Origin: Aspidiotus rigidus
Taxonomy: Eukaryota > Arthropoda > Insecta > Hemiptera > Diaspididae
DNA: 64,000 nt
Assembly (NCBI GenBank): GCA_035079385.1
Contig: JAVHKY010000056.1
Coordinates: forward strand, 806,001-870,000
Direction of reading: 5' to 3'
Part shown: positions 52,001-64,000 of the stretch, piece after piece
How the letters are laid out: each line of letters opens with the position of its first letter
Numbering within the stretch: position 1 is the first letter of the stretch
Notes under the pieces: model-generated
Database searches by the model: none
Told to the model about the DNA's origin: nothing
What the model saw: only the letters and a program-made list of their open reading frames with translations
Translations under genes and position numbers: made by a program

Positions 52001-54310
52001 GTATCAGCCTAGTCGAGTCCCAACACATTGACCATTTTTTTTTCTCATCTTCGCGAGTGGCAGCCTATACGTGCGTACGTACATAAAATACATTAACAGC
52101 TGCAAAGAGAGGCTAATAACTGGTATCATTATATACGATGCCGTTCAAATTACGTCAGTAGAACGCGTACTATCCACTCGCATAAGTATAAGTATCTTAC
52201 CCGAGTATAAGTAGTCTTAACACAATATTAAATATCATTCGTTTTGCGTTCTATTACACCGTATTATTCATATTATCATTTGTGTAAGTACAGTGCGGAC
52301 TAGTCATAAAGGTTAATATACTGATAGAACAACCAATTTTTCGATCTATCCTCCTCGTCCTCGTATAAATAACCAAAATTTGATACACGCGGTTTCTAAA
52401 TCAGAGTGTGAGCAGGAATTTTGGAAGTTACTATTAAATATATATGATGAGTATGAGTGCGGTGACGGGTGATCTGCGAGAAATGGAAGGAACGACAGAA
52501 CAAAGACCAAACATAGACAATCAGATCTACAGATTATGATAATACGCATTGGAATAGAGTTCGTTTATAGTCATCATAAGTATGAAAACTCTTAATCAGC
52601 GAAATGCAATCCTGGTCGCGTACGAAGCACCTGCAAAGAAAGGTCGCCTCCAGAGATTCCAGGTGTTGTCGAGGAGTCTGCTAATAATTCATTATACGCG
52701 ATCAAGTTTTGTCCGTAATAAAATATTTTTTTTCTCTCTTTCTTCCGTCGAATGTCTACAAAAAATATATCCAGCAACACGCATACTTGATGCATGATAT
52801 TGAAGGACAAGAGAATGCGAGCTTTCATCTAGACGAACTGAGTCAAAGTAACAAAAATGGGGGTGAGAACTTTTTCGTGGAAGGAAGTACAATAGAAGTA
52901 AACAAGTCTTACCGTCACATTTTTATTTTGCAGGATGTGAGTATACTCATCTAAAGGGAAAAAAAGAATGTATTTCATTGGGAAAAGAATGTGACAGCTT
53001 CATAGGGCCAAGGGAAAGGATATTTCACTTTTCATAATATCATTTGTGATTAGATTCTGTTTCAATTTCCCTCCCCCCCTTTTTCTGGATTATGTATACT
53101 TTATTCATCTTTTTGAGGTTCGGGGGACTTATCCACTTCGTAGCATCATAAGCCAGGGCTCACATTACGAAGGTGTACAACGTTCCATCTTATTGCTCCA
53201 GTTGCATACTTCGGAAATATCTTTCGAGTTTGGAATTTCAAATTTTAAAAATTAAAATACATACTTATTATTTAAGGTGAACAAAAAACATTAGTCCCGT
53301 GGAAAACAGCTTGTCTTTTTTGTTTTCTTCATCTTCAACCGAATAGACCTATTAGGTCTCTGAGATGTACAAGACCGATTGGAATTGTTTTGCAAAATCC
53401 CTTAAAGAGATCGAGTTTCGTAGAAGAAAATTGCTGTAAGGGAGCCGTGTGAGAGTAAATATTGATGTGCTTAACAATCTGTATCATATACCAAAAAAAA
53501 AAAAATATCAAGTTTAATTAAATAAATTATATCAAAAAATATATCTTTACAAACAAATATTCTAAAATATATTATTCCTCTACAAATTAAAATACTAATT
53601 ACTATTAAATAAATTACTACATACGGTGAAATATTTATCATGTTGTACGATATGGAATAGTAAATATCTCCTGAAGGCTCTCTCTGAACTTGATCTAGCG
53701 TAGAAAAATTCCTATAGTCTAATGTAGACAAATTCCTATAGTAGCGAGCCTAGACAAATTCTTCTATCTCAGGTTAATGACGTCATCCCCGAGTCCCATT
53801 CTCATGTTTCTCTTTATATAAATAAGCATAGCTGGATGGTCGAATGTTTCACGTCTCTGGAAATTTTCACGATATTGATGACGTCATCAAAGTCGGACAC
53901 GCTGGCGCTTAGTGCAATTTCTTGAAAATGACCCACAACAAAAGAGATGGTGGGTTCTCCGCTAAAAATAAAATTGCGTAGGTTGTAAAGACAATGAGAA
54001 TTGGAGCCGATATAGGTTGCACAAATTAGCTCATAAAATTTTTCCCAGTGTAATGTACAGACAATAGTTTTTTGTTTTTTTTTCTCCGTATTTTCGAGAA
54101 TAATTTTGAAAACTCCAACACGATTTTTTCACAGGAGAGAAAGGCAAGTGTAATTTATTGTCTTATCAAGGATTTTGACGAGAAATCATCAGAACATGAG
54201 TAGTGATATTTCATACAAAGAAGACTTCCTTCCTTCTCATAATTTCTTTAAAAATGTAGTTCACCTAAACTGGGACTTTATCGGGCCCAAGTAGAAGAGT
54301 TTCTTCATAT
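46009..54310 (+). other. Probable intron downstream of the exon
   Basis: More than 8 kb without another supported exon follows the donor at 46,009. It is AT-rich throughout. A tandem of about 25-bp units (TAGACAAATTCCTATAGT core) is at 53,700-53,768. Two TGACGTCA palindromes are at 53,778 and 53,879, about 100 bp apart. Long first introns are common in insect developmental regulators, which fits but does not prove intron status. Confidence 0.4.
53700..53768 (+). repeat. Short tandem repeat, three units
   Basis: Units at 53,700-53,723, 53,724-53,750 and 53,751-53,768 share GTAGA-AAATTCCTATAGT, with the third truncated and diverged. Confidence 0.6.
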
Positions 54311-54683
54311 CAGGGATGTCAAGCTTAAGCCGTTGTTTTGGCCGTTATTTTTAAGTTTTAAGACAGCTAATGATTTTTTTTATGATCGACTTTAAGCCTA
54401 AAGTCAGCCAAAAGCTAATGTGATTGACTTAAACTTGTGATCCTGTATTTCCCCCTTGTATCCTCATTCCGCTCCAGAGCCGATTTATTCCACCCCGGAA
54501 CCGGTTCAGATCACTTCAGAGCCGGTTCATGTCACTCCAGGGCCGATGTATTATGTTCCAAGATAAGCTAAAGGTCAAACGTTCTCAAGTCGATTGGGTA
54601 GGGTTGACAAAAGCTGTAAGTTTAAGTTAATGCAAGGATCAACTGAAAGCCTTAAGCTAAAGATTAAGTCAATGACATCCCTG
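54311..54683. mobile_element. 373-bp hAT-like element with internal 21-bp tandem repeat
   Basis: CAGGGATGTCA at 54,311-54,321 is perfectly inverted at 54,673-54,683. The flanks CTTCATAT (54,303-54,310) and CTTTATAT (54,684-54,691) match 7 of 8, the size expected for hAT. Subterminal AAGCTTAAG- and CTTAAGCT-like blocks repeat within both halves. Four exact-length 21-bp units occupy 54,466-54,549 (for example ATGTCACTCCAGGGCCGATGT). No transposase is encoded. The single target-site mismatch suggests an older insertion than the element at 14,195. Confidence 0.8.
54466..54549 (+). repeat. 21-bp tandem repeat, four copies
   Basis: Units start at 54,466, 54,487, 54,508 and 54,529 with consensus ATTCCACTCCAGAGCCGGTTC. 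All are exactly 21 bp, GC-richer than the surrounding element, with the third-position-rich block CAGAGCCGGTT best conserved. They lie in the middle of the hAT-like element. Confidence 0.85.
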
Positions 54684-57600
54684 CTTTATATTAAGTTATT
54701 TTTCTGAAAACACGACCGGGCAGGGCTCTTGCCTGAACGCACGCCTTGAATATGGAAACATCTGTATCGTTTGCGGCAATAGTTGCAATAACGAAGATAA
54801 ATCTTTCTTCCATTTAAAAAGGTAAGCGGAGGTAGAACAGAAATTTAGCAAAAACAGGTCATGAAATATAATGCACATATATACCGCACCGATTTTTTTT
54901 TCATTTGGTATTCCCTACCCTCTTACTACGCCACTGCTCTATCAATGTTCTGATCTGGTTTTCAATTGATTGCAATCGGTACGTCTTGTGTCTTTTGAGG
55001 TTGTCATAGACTGTCAGCAATACATGTCCCCATAAGTATGGCTGATTGTACACGGATTTGTACATCAGAATTTACGAAAATTGTGAGACGTATCGTATCA
55101 CAAAAAATATTGAGGTAAATACTACGAGTAATTTAGCATTGCTATACATATAACACATATTCCACGATAAGGGAGATACGTGATTGCAGTCGGGTCATAC
55201 AGCTGATACTTGAGGATGATCTCAACTATTTTTGTCTATATTTATATAACCTGTAATTCATTTAAAACGTACCTATATTATTTTGACTACATGGAAATTG
55301 CTGCAACGAAAATTTGTCGAAATTAACTCTCTGGTCTAAAGGCTATTTTGACCAAATTTGCAAATTATATCTATCTAAATTTTTTACAATTTTCAGACAA
55401 ACGCGGAATTAGAATCCAAATAAGCGTGCTAGAATGTACTTGATATCTGCTAACGAAATGACGCTCATGTCTATATATTATATGTGTATATATATTTATA
55501 TATTTTCATGCACTCATAAATCAAAACTTATTTCAGTAGCCATTGTTTGGTAGAGGTACATAAAACGAATACTGCAAGTTTATACGTGAAGGAAGAATAA
55601 AATTTACCTAGACTGTATACAAGTATTGTGATACATTATCGTATAGGCGTACATTCTTCCATTCGAACGTTGATACAAGTCCAGTAGAAAGTACCCACAT
55701 CATACATATATCGTATAATATGGTTTTGGTTGATGAATTCCCTTCAACTAAGTATATGCAATGTTAAATTCTCGAAAATTTTATGTGCTATATTTTTGGT
55801 GAGCGTATCTATATATTTCGAATGCACGAGTGATTTTCCCTATTCCCAAAAAAGTTTGATATATATTTTCCGCACTTATAACTATCAAGAAGGCAGGAAA
55901 GAAAACGGGGGGACGTTTAATAACTTTCTTTTTGCTAATGTTTTTTTCTTTCGTTCCTCCGCGTATGTATACCGTTTTTTACGCATTTTCTTCGAAATTT
56001 CATGCGTATAGTTTCGAAAACGGAAACTCTATGCACCGTAACAGAAGCAACAAACCGCCAATTAAATTAGTTTATAACAACGTACGCTTTAATTCTGCAC
56101 GTCCTGTAGCACTGTTTACGAAAGAAATCAACGAATTTTCGAACTCCGCGCTCTGTCGCTTCCCAAACGAGTTTTTGATTACCTGAAAATAGTATCGCGG
56201 TGTTGAGACCCTCGTGATACCGAATGCAAAATTTGGTCTCGTGATTCGATATGTGTGCCAAAAATACAGTTCAAGTGCCCTCAAAAACCGGCTGTTGCAA
56301 CATCATAATAGAAATCATTCAAACGATGTTGAATGACAACAGGAACGACGCAGCCGACTATCTCATCATTGCACATACGAGCAGGGTCGCCTGCATCATT
56401 ACATTAGTTTACAAAAGTATTAATAATACGTATGTAAACATTTGGAAGTTCAGTTTTTAATCTTCTCTGAGGAAACGTCTTCAACGTAGATAAAAACCTG
56501 TTTTAAATACGATAGGTCTGATACGATTTTAAGTCGAGAATTTTTTCTTCGATGACGGGTACGATGAAATGCATTGGTATCGTTGACGGGAGGCCCTCTC
56601 TGTAGTGTGTTCGAATACACAGATCAGTTCCTCGCGCTACGTGTCTAAAATTCTGCTTAAGTAAAGACATTGATCAATTTTGTCTCGATGACCGATATAT
56701 CAAACCGTGAATGGGAAACTCTTCGAATTTCTAGCCTTTCTTTCGATACCATATTTTCTACTTTGACAATTTGCACTATGTACCTACTGATACAAAATTG
56801 GAGCTGATGATTTGATGGTGATGACTCACTAATAAACTTCGAAGTGTGTGACGTCAATCTACTTTCTCCGACGCCTTTTGATACCCATTTATCATACTAT
56901 TTGATTCAACTCGTACAACTATAGGAACGAACTCATTAGAAAGTTTATTTTTATACAAAATCCAGCAAACACTATCTTTCGTAGGTGACTCCAAATTGGC
57001 CCGTACATGAAAGAGGACTTTTCATCGAAAATGATACTTTACTTTCACATTCATTGCCGAAGTAAGGGTCTCTTAGTTCACTGTTCACAATCTTGACTTC
57101 AACATCATTTTTTCTCCATTCCACTTAGCTGCGGGGAAACCCTTTCCGCTAACCTAATCGTCGATCCCTGCATTTCATCAGTAATGTAGATATTAGGCAT
57201 TCTTCCATGGAATTCGCGACATATCTAACGTATAATATTTCGGGCACTTGATCTATCATCAACCCTTCTTTTGAGGAAAGACACCTCCTAAAAACTCGGA
57301 TCAACTAAGAAACAAGTAATCTTTTACTCAAACTTTCATCTCCCAACATGCACGAATCCGGTTTCCTTGTACCTCAGGATCAGATACACCCGTTCATCGA
57401 TTTCCCCTTCTTATTCCACCGTCGCCTATCCAACATCCATGCATTAACTTTCGTTTTCTAAAACTTTTCCGCAATTATCATTATCTTTCAAAAATTTTAT
57501 GAATTCATTCCTGGCTGTCTAAAAACATTTCGAATTCTAAAAAGTCACCTGACGTCAACTTTTTTGGGCTGCACAGAACGTTATACTAAGGATGTATACA

Positions 57601-59981
57601 AATTACAATAAAGAGTCCTCAATGCCTCTCTTTTACTACAATTCTAAGGGCTAGTTTTACTAACGACGCTGAAAGTCACGTGACAGGTTAAGCTCCGATT
57701 TAGCCAATAAAGCGCCCGATTATAGTCAAAAATAGAAATAACTATCTAAATTTCATATTACAGAAATTTAAGAGCTTAAAAATTTCGAATGCCACTACGT
57801 GTTCGTAACACCCTTTGCAAAAAAAAATCCTACCATAATGTTTATTCCTGTTCAGTTTATATTTATTCGGCGATAATTTTTATTGAATCGATTGCAAAAC
57901 TGAAGGAAAGCGAGATCGGAACAAAATCGATTTTTTATGTTCTTATATGGTCTCAAATAAAAAACGTGTCTTTTCGGCTGCGCATTATTGAGTGTCAACG
58001 TGTTGGAATGGCGTAAGATTGAAATTTTCAACGTGTTTAATGAGAAATTATTTTCGCGTGTAATGACTTCATTTTCTACATCGAACACGTTATAATTCTG
58101 AATTTATTGCATTATTTTAAATTGAACAAAAATCATACCTGGCTGTAAACAAACGTACAAACTACTGTTTTGAACGCCTGCGCAACATTAGAATTAAAAT
58201 TTGGCAAACCTTCTTCATATTTTCGATCGCATCGTATTATTATTATTGTGATTTCGTACTGTAATGGTAACTGACTTCGCGAACTCTCAGAGAAAGTAGA
58301 AGCTATCTCAGATGAGCGTTCGTTTTTGGTGGTGGCATTCTTATATTGTCGAATAGATGGGGTCATATGAGTCATCATATTCCAGTTAACTGTAAGTATT
58401 CGAGTATGCTGGCCAAGAAACCCTATCGAACGGTTGAAAGTTCATGAAATTTCTATCTCAAGGTCTTAAAATTTGAATCGCGTACGATAATAAAGGTATT
58501 ATAATATGTATGTATACGAAGTGCCTTTCACGTTAAATCGATATTTTTGTGGCGCGCTGCAGTCTGTGTAGAACGCGAAGATGTCCAACTGTGATAAGAC
58601 GGTATTATCTTTTACTCGATCTTTATGCAGAATGAGACGTTGGAAGTCGCTGAACAAAGCGAATATTTTGTGAATGGTGTTAGAATATACGCGGATGAGA
58701 AAGAATTGTACAACAATGTAATCGATCACATCGAGTTGTGGAATATAAGTAGGTGTTTCTTATGACAGATTAGCGAGCACTTTCCAGCTTGATTTTCAGA
58801 TCTTGCAGTACTTTAATTGATTGGCAGGCGTGGATTTTTATAATTCTGAGACGAGGAGCGGAAAATTTTCCCGAGGGTAGAGGAACTGCGCTGAATATTT
58901 TTTTACAAAATTTTATGCACAAGAGGAGTGTACACCCGAAGGTGTAACAAATTATATTGAACCACAATAACCATAAATTAGAACAACGTATTGATTCGAA
59001 ATTTTGTGCACCTAAATCTTAATGGTGAGTACATTTATCTGAAATTTTAAGCCAGGTTCGAGATGGTGAGGACTTGGAATCTATTCTCAGCATCCCTACA
59101 TCAACTTTGCTTGCAATTATGGCTGACATGATAACTTTTTCGTATCTTGTATTTTTTTTGTCTCTATTTCAGTTTCGTTCTGCTGTTTTTCATCTATTGT
59201 AGTGAATCTGTTATCCCTAGTATCTATAGCTGCAAACTCCCAGTTAATGATTTATAAGAGTACGTCACTCAATGAAAAGGGATCATTTCCGCATCTACTA
59301 TTTATGAAAAGGAATGTTCCACAATAAAACGAAAACAAGAACGAAAGTTTTTTTAAAAATTGTTCCGAAGTGAACTCTTTTTGTATTTAAGTCACACGGT
59401 TTATCATTCTTAACGATCTCAAATCTATATCGCGACGCGAGTTCAAATGGGTTCGCGACTATTAATTTGTACATTTTATACAAAGAGGTGGGTGGATACA
59501 CAACACTCTGGCTGATTAAACATAACCAACCGATGTAACGTTTTCAACGCGATTGCCGAGAGAGACTATACTTGAACACTTCTAAAAAGAGAGAGGTGGA
59601 AAGACGAACGCGCGCGGTATCGACAATACTAGAAGCGTAGAAAATCACGCATTTAATTTGCTAAATGGATACGCTACATAAGTATCATAAAACATATTGG
59701 GGGTACAACGCTTCTATTGACGAAAAAGATTAATAAAATTGCTTAACGAAAATGTGAGCTAGCAATTATTTACGAAATTTATTCCCCACGAAGAATACGG
59801 AGAGAACACTTTATAAGTAAGTAGATATGGTTTCGGAGCGGGGTAAAGATGACAACGAATCGTCAAATAAAATTTTTTCTCCATTTTTAACGACCGCTGA
59901 AGTTAGGCTAGAAGTCTATGGACTAGATTAACATGCAAAGCGCAGAAGAATAAGACCGTTATCCATGAAGGTGATGAGTGA
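54684..59981. other. Non-coding stretch
   Basis: No gene is supported. A lone hAT-like end (CAGTGGCGTAGTAAGAGGG on the minus strand) is at about 54,923-54,941 with no partner. A 10-bp palindrome GTCACGTGAC with an E-box core is near 57,675. Open frames around 55,730-56,460 overlap on both strands with no domains. Confidence 0.4.
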
Positions 59982-60233
59982 TCAAAAATATTTTCTCGAA
60001 AAAGAGGACGTTCATTGGACGGGAAATGTCAAGATGTTACGGTGCGAGCACTTGGAGCAGGTTCAATCTCCGATTCTTTGGAATATTTGGAAGTCGCACT
60101 CATCTCACCACATACAGGAAGAGATAAACCTACTACGGTAGAAATGAGATTACATGCGAAGTGCAGAGAAGATGAAAAGTACAGCTTATTGAGCCACATT
60201 CTGAACCAATGTGGCTGGGTTCTAAATGAATGA
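59982..60233 (+). pseudogene. Possible LINE zinc-knuckle fragment (R2-like), tentative
   Basis: An 83-codon frame includes VEMRLHAKCREDEKYSLLSH followed by ILNQCGWVLNE and a stop. The layout C-x3-to-8-(E/S)-L-x-HIL-x2-C resembles the cysteine-histidine motif placed between the reverse transcriptase and endonuclease of R2-type LINEs. In those the next residues are a basic RRH motif; here a stop intervenes and MRGK follows in another frame. No reverse transcriptase was found upstream. Chance similarity remains quite possible. Confidence 0.25.
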
Positions 60234-61970
60234 GGGGGAAATAATATGACGAATAAGATAGGTACGTGAGTTGCGAAACTATTAGAAATAGAACTTACGG
60301 AAAAGAAAGTCCGCGAGAACAATGAAATGCGTGCACATCGTCTAGAGTCTTTGAAGAAAGACATTGAGGGGGTAGCCTAGAATTCAATTGTGCAGATAAT
60401 TCGGATAGTAGGGTATAAATCTTCTTTTAAATCAACTCGGTTCAGACGCAGGGATTCAAAGATAGGTCTAGATCATTGATTTGCAGGTTATATTCCTCGT
60501 GAATATGTAGACCGTAAGATCTACATTTTGAAATTATCGCCGGTTCATAATTTAGTCAGAAATTGACGTCGACAGACACGGTCGTTATACGTTATGACGT
60601 TCGGGCGATTATTTCGATAAGTTTTGATCCTAGAACAAAAACGAAACACTTGGAAATTTTATCTTCTTCATTTTCAGTAGGGCCTTGGATTGCCACTTAA
60701 AAATTAATATCATTTTACCTATGTATACATAGTCAATGAATCGTTTTTTGGCGTGCTTCTTTGGCTCTAAGTGGCATCACCGGAGATACGAAATTTTAGT
60801 ATGTTTATCAAGAGCAGCAGCAATTTTCTATTCGTCATTATACCTGGACAGCACCGTAATCAGTTTTGCTGAAGATAAAAATATACCAATAAAATAGGTA
60901 CATAGATACTTTCTTATCATTAAAATATTTTTTTCACCAAGTTTTAGGAAATTCTCTTATCAGCTGCGATACCATGATTCATCACGTGACTGCTGCATAC
61001 GCTAATTTTTTATACTAATCAAACATATATACGCGAGTATAATTTGTCAACATATTATTATTTATTAACCGTCGTGTAGTCCTCTAAGAAATTAATTACC
61101 GTTTCGAGCGAAAAATTTATATTGAAAAGAAAAAGAAAGAAAATACGAAAACAAAAGAAGAAATTAAAACAGATAATTATCCGCGCGCGGAAGATATAGG
61201 AAGAGAGAAAGAGAGAAAGAAAACCAAGACACCTCGTTCTTGTAATGGTTGCCCTTATCTACATGGAACAATCTGTCATAAGAGGATTTTTTTTGTCGCC
61301 ATTGTAATGACGATATATATTCGGCGTACTTCTCTTCTTCGGTCTTTCATTTTTGAAATAAATAAAAGAAAAAGAAGCGATGAAACCTAATAAAAGGCTT
61401 ATTATAGTTGGCTGATGTTCTTTCTTTCTTTCTTTCTTTCGTGATGGTCATGCACGCATGCTCCAACGTCTAGCAGAAACGTTGAGGGGTTATTAGCCTA
61501 TGTGGAAAAGTAGGCCTAGCGTTTCCCCTTGTTTACTAGCCGTGACAATCATTTACAGGAAAAATTTTTCAACCGTATATACGCAACACTTGGCGATGTT
61601 ATATGTATACTTTCAAAAATTATTGTATATCTATAATACACACCATCCAGCCAAAAAATGCTAATTAGTTTAATACAATATCGACGGGGGAAAAATGAAG
61701 AAAAAAACGTACGTTGTTGATACTTATTTTGGATCCAGGATATTACAACTGTTCAGGATAGATAATAGTTTATTCCAGAGTACTGTTGTTTACGTATTTT
61801 TATTTTTCGATTTTACTCATTAGAATTATATTTATTCGACTGAGTTCATTGGATTTTCCAATTGTCATTTTCGATCAATATAATATGTACACGGCGGAAA
61901 ATACAGACGAGGTAGAGGAAGATGCAGTTACTCCGTAATCATTTCTCAGATATTGGAGAAGTAATGAAGA
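60234..61970. other. Non-coding stretch with purine-rich and TTTC simple repeats
   Basis: A GA-rich tract of about 130 bp is at 61,100-61,230 and a (TTTC)n run is at 61,418-61,440. No gene is supported. Confidence 0.5.
61418..61440 (+). repeat. (TTTC)n microsatellite
   Basis: Close to six units of TTTC without interruption. Confidence 0.9.
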
Positions 61971-62148
61971 GGCCGCTCTAAACGATCCGGATATTCGTCA
62001 ATTTTCTTTACCTTTCTTATTTTTTTCAAATCGAGTTTATATTCGAAACTTTGAACATGAACTTGATTAAACTCGATTTGAAAAAAAAAAAAAATATGTT
62101 ATAATAATCAAAAAAATTGATGAACGAGTTTGATTGCCTAGAGCGGTC
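61971..62148. mobile_element. Hairpin-type miniature element, 178 bp
   Basis: The outer ends GGCCGCTCTA (61,971-61,980) and TAGAGCGGTC (62,139-62,148) are inverted with one mismatch. An inner 19-bp pair (62,021-62,039 and 62,068-62,086; core CAAATCGAGTTTA) is perfectly inverted around a 28-base loop. TCAATTTT blocks lie between the two pairs on each arm. The whole unit folds into one long hairpin. No clear target duplication or coding frame. Confidence 0.6.
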
Positions 62149-63167
62149 TTACAGTTGTTGTGAAAATAACGACAAAAAACGCAATCGCTTATGTAACTGA
62201 AATTAAAGTTATACTTGTTTTATTGGTCGAATTGGTTTTAATATTTTGAGAATTGAATTTAAATCTGGCGTCTCGAAGAGTTCAAATTTTTCTGAGAACC
62301 TCTCCTATCATAAATAGCTCGCCAATCCAACTCCTCTATTAAGTTAGGGCAGTTTTTGAATTTTCAAGAAGACGTCCCACGTAACACGTTCCTTGTTAAT
62401 AAATATGAGATTTGGGCTATTGGACTAATTTCCAGGCTTAAGGGTGCATTTGCGCACAGGCCTTTAACAATGATCGTTCTGTGCCCTTATAACCGTGAGA
62501 AATGGAATATAAATTAAGTCATGAAAGAAAATTAAAGATAGTCCCAAATTCCTACACACCTCGGAAACGAACAGTTTCAAGACAGATGCGTGCGAGAGGT
62601 CTCGGATTCAGGAAAAGAACGAAATTTGTGTATTTTCCTCCCCTCCTCCAAGTCCAAAGATCAGACTTTGTGAAATGAAGTTTCATATTATTCTTAATTC
62701 GTTGATGAGAATTACCACTGAAGCTCGATGCTTAAGGAAAATATTACAAATTTACAAAAAATAGTTTTTTAAATCGTAAATCAATCCTCCAGCTAATAAT
62801 AGTTGTTACTTAAGCCAGCGTTTGAAGCTGTCAAGCATATTTTTCGTAGTCTAGAACCTTTTGCGAATTACGTCACTATTCGAGTTCATTATTGGAAAAA
62901 TGGGACCGAAAAAGAGTGGAATGGAGTCCGTTAAAGAAAAAAGAGAGGAGGAGAATTGAAGGTGAAGGATTCATTTAAAATTAAATATCATCAAGTTAGG
63001 GGGTGGGAGAAGCTAAAACCATAACCCAGGTGGTCCATGATGAGTATAGTTATCAAGATTTTCTTGAGAAAGTCTTGCGGTTAATCGAGAGCAAAGTTCT
63101 TTATTATCAAAAGTACGGTATCTAAGAAAACCCTTCATACACTCAGGTTAGTGAGCTATATGGGAAC

Positions 63168-63298
63168 AATTTGCGGCAACTCTTACTCCAACCTCGACGT
63201 GCTACCCGAGCTAGGAACTACAGTTCTCTTTCGTCAGTCTTTCTCCCCTAACGATACTCGGGCTCGCGCGTAAGTTGGAAAGAGAGTTGCCGCAAATT
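63168..63298. mobile_element. Foldback element, 131 bp, with AATTTGCGGCAACTCT ends
   Basis: The arms at 63,168-63,192 and 63,274-63,298 match 22 of 25 when inverted, including the 16-base perfect block AATTTGCGGCAACTCT. An inner CCCGAG/CTCGGG pair extends the stem. GC content is well above the flanks. It is either a miniature transposon or a structured RNA locus; no target duplication is obvious. Confidence 0.6.
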
Positions 63299-63326
63299 CC
63301 TCAATCGTCTTTTTTTTTTAAATAAG

Positions 63327-63434
63327 TTGTTTCCATAAATACAATTTTTTGACACTGTGCGCTTCCTTTTTTCAAAAAAACCAATCTAAAGTCAGTTATT
63401 TCCAAAAATACAATTTTTTGACGCTGTTTGCTTC
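63327..63434 (+). repeat. Direct duplication, 39-bp units, 69-bp offset
   Basis: Units at 63,327-63,365 and 63,396-63,434 share TTTCCA-AAATACAATTTTTTGAC followed by CTGT--GCTTC, with five differences. This indicates a local tandem duplication with divergence. Confidence 0.75.
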
Positions 63435-64000
63435 ATAATAAACATTTTTACTCGAGAGAAGCAAGTACTAGAGATTCAAAACTAAATGAAATATTCATAG
63501 TTATGAGAAAAATTCACGCCCAACTCACCTCCTCCCCTCCATACCAAATTCTTTTTCGCGACAAATTTTAATTTCGCGTGTTTACAATTTATTTTTTTTA
63601 AATAAAAAAAATGAGCGATTTTTCAACGGATTTGAAGCCTTGTTTCCTCCCTTCCGAAGTCTTAAAACCAAACCCCTGGTTGAATAGTATAGTTTAATTT
63701 TTCCTAGTGCTGAAAACCAAAGCTTTATAGCAAAAAAATAAGTTATCCTAAACCAAAGGCTGCTAAAAGAGAATTTCGCCATTGAATCCGGAAAGATGAG
63801 TAAAATGAGCACGTGAGTGGTCAATTTTCTATTTGGTCCTTTCCGATTTGGAACATATTTTACTGGGCAAAGGACTGTAAAGTTAAGAAATTCATACAAG
63901 TTGATATCCGTGCGTTGAATCTTTGAGAAAAAGAAGACAGTTCTTCTTCACCCTCGAACATTGGAAAATTTTAAACCGATAAATCGTGGAAATCCCAAAG
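63435..64000. other. Non-coding stretch
   Basis: Only AT-rich sequence; the minus-strand open frame at 63,582-63,899 has no recognisable domain and starts within a T-rich run. Confidence 0.4.

Noticed and set aside
54923..54941. hAT-like terminus CAGTGGCGTAGTAAGAGGG on the minus strand
   Set aside because: No matching left end within several hundred bases.
60029..60364. 111-codon minus-strand frame
   Set aside because: It is antisense to the LINE-like fragment at 59,982-60,233 and has no domain of its own.
1..64000. tRNA, rRNA, CRISPR array, telomeric TTAGG array
   Set aside because: Looked for tRNA B-box-like GGTTCGAATCC patterns, regularly spaced repeats and TTAGG runs by eye; none convincing.

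Overview
This window is eukaryotic, AT-rich DNA of the arthropod (probably insect) type. There are no bacterial operons, ribosome binding sites or long open frames. What can be identified is remnants of animal transposable elements plus a single convincing protein-coding exon. The species cannot be named from the sequence. The mix of an I-type LINE with RNase H, Penelope-like GIY-YIG remnants, hAT-like miniature elements and a hammerhead ribozyme fits an insect genome.

Layout. At 1-7,000 there is non-coding DNA with a short TA-flanked miniature element (732-861), degenerate repeats near 1,770-1,980, a miniature element with CGTTACGTCATCATT inverted ends (5,829-6,001) and a 295-bp foldback element (6,690-6,984). 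A LINE-tail-like dispersed repeat follows at 7,045-7,320. At 10,795-10,977 is a second copy of the TA-flanked family. A decayed Penelope-like C-terminus (11,141-11,539) runs into a solo-LTR-like segment (11,528-11,930). At 14,195-14,522 is a textbook 328-bp hAT-type miniature element with a perfect 8-bp target duplication. At 14,956-15,106 a 151-bp unit with a 13-bp direct duplication carries a complete hammerhead ribozyme on the minus strand; this is the most interesting object in the window. A second Penelope remnant lies at 21,144-21,300. A broken I-type LINE lies on the minus strand at 35,767-37,900, next to a plus-strand coding-like tract (37,925-38,339). A 173-bp miniature element is at 42,652-42,824 and a decayed hammerhead-like fold at 44,101-44,136.

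The best host-gene signal is a 320-bp plus-strand exon at 45,689-46,008. It has a good splice acceptor and a strong GTAAGT donor, and encodes a Ser/His/Tyr-rich segment like the disordered N-terminal part of a developmental transcription factor. No partner exons are evident, so much of the sequence around it may be long intron or regulatory DNA of that gene. The right-hand third holds a 373-bp hAT-like element with an internal 21-bp tandem repeat (54,311-54,683), a possible LINE zinc-knuckle fragment (59,982-60,233) and two hairpin-type miniature elements (61,971-62,148 and 63,168-63,298).

Long stretches between these entries contain only AT-rich DNA with short open frames that look like chance. 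No tRNA, rRNA or CRISPR array was found.
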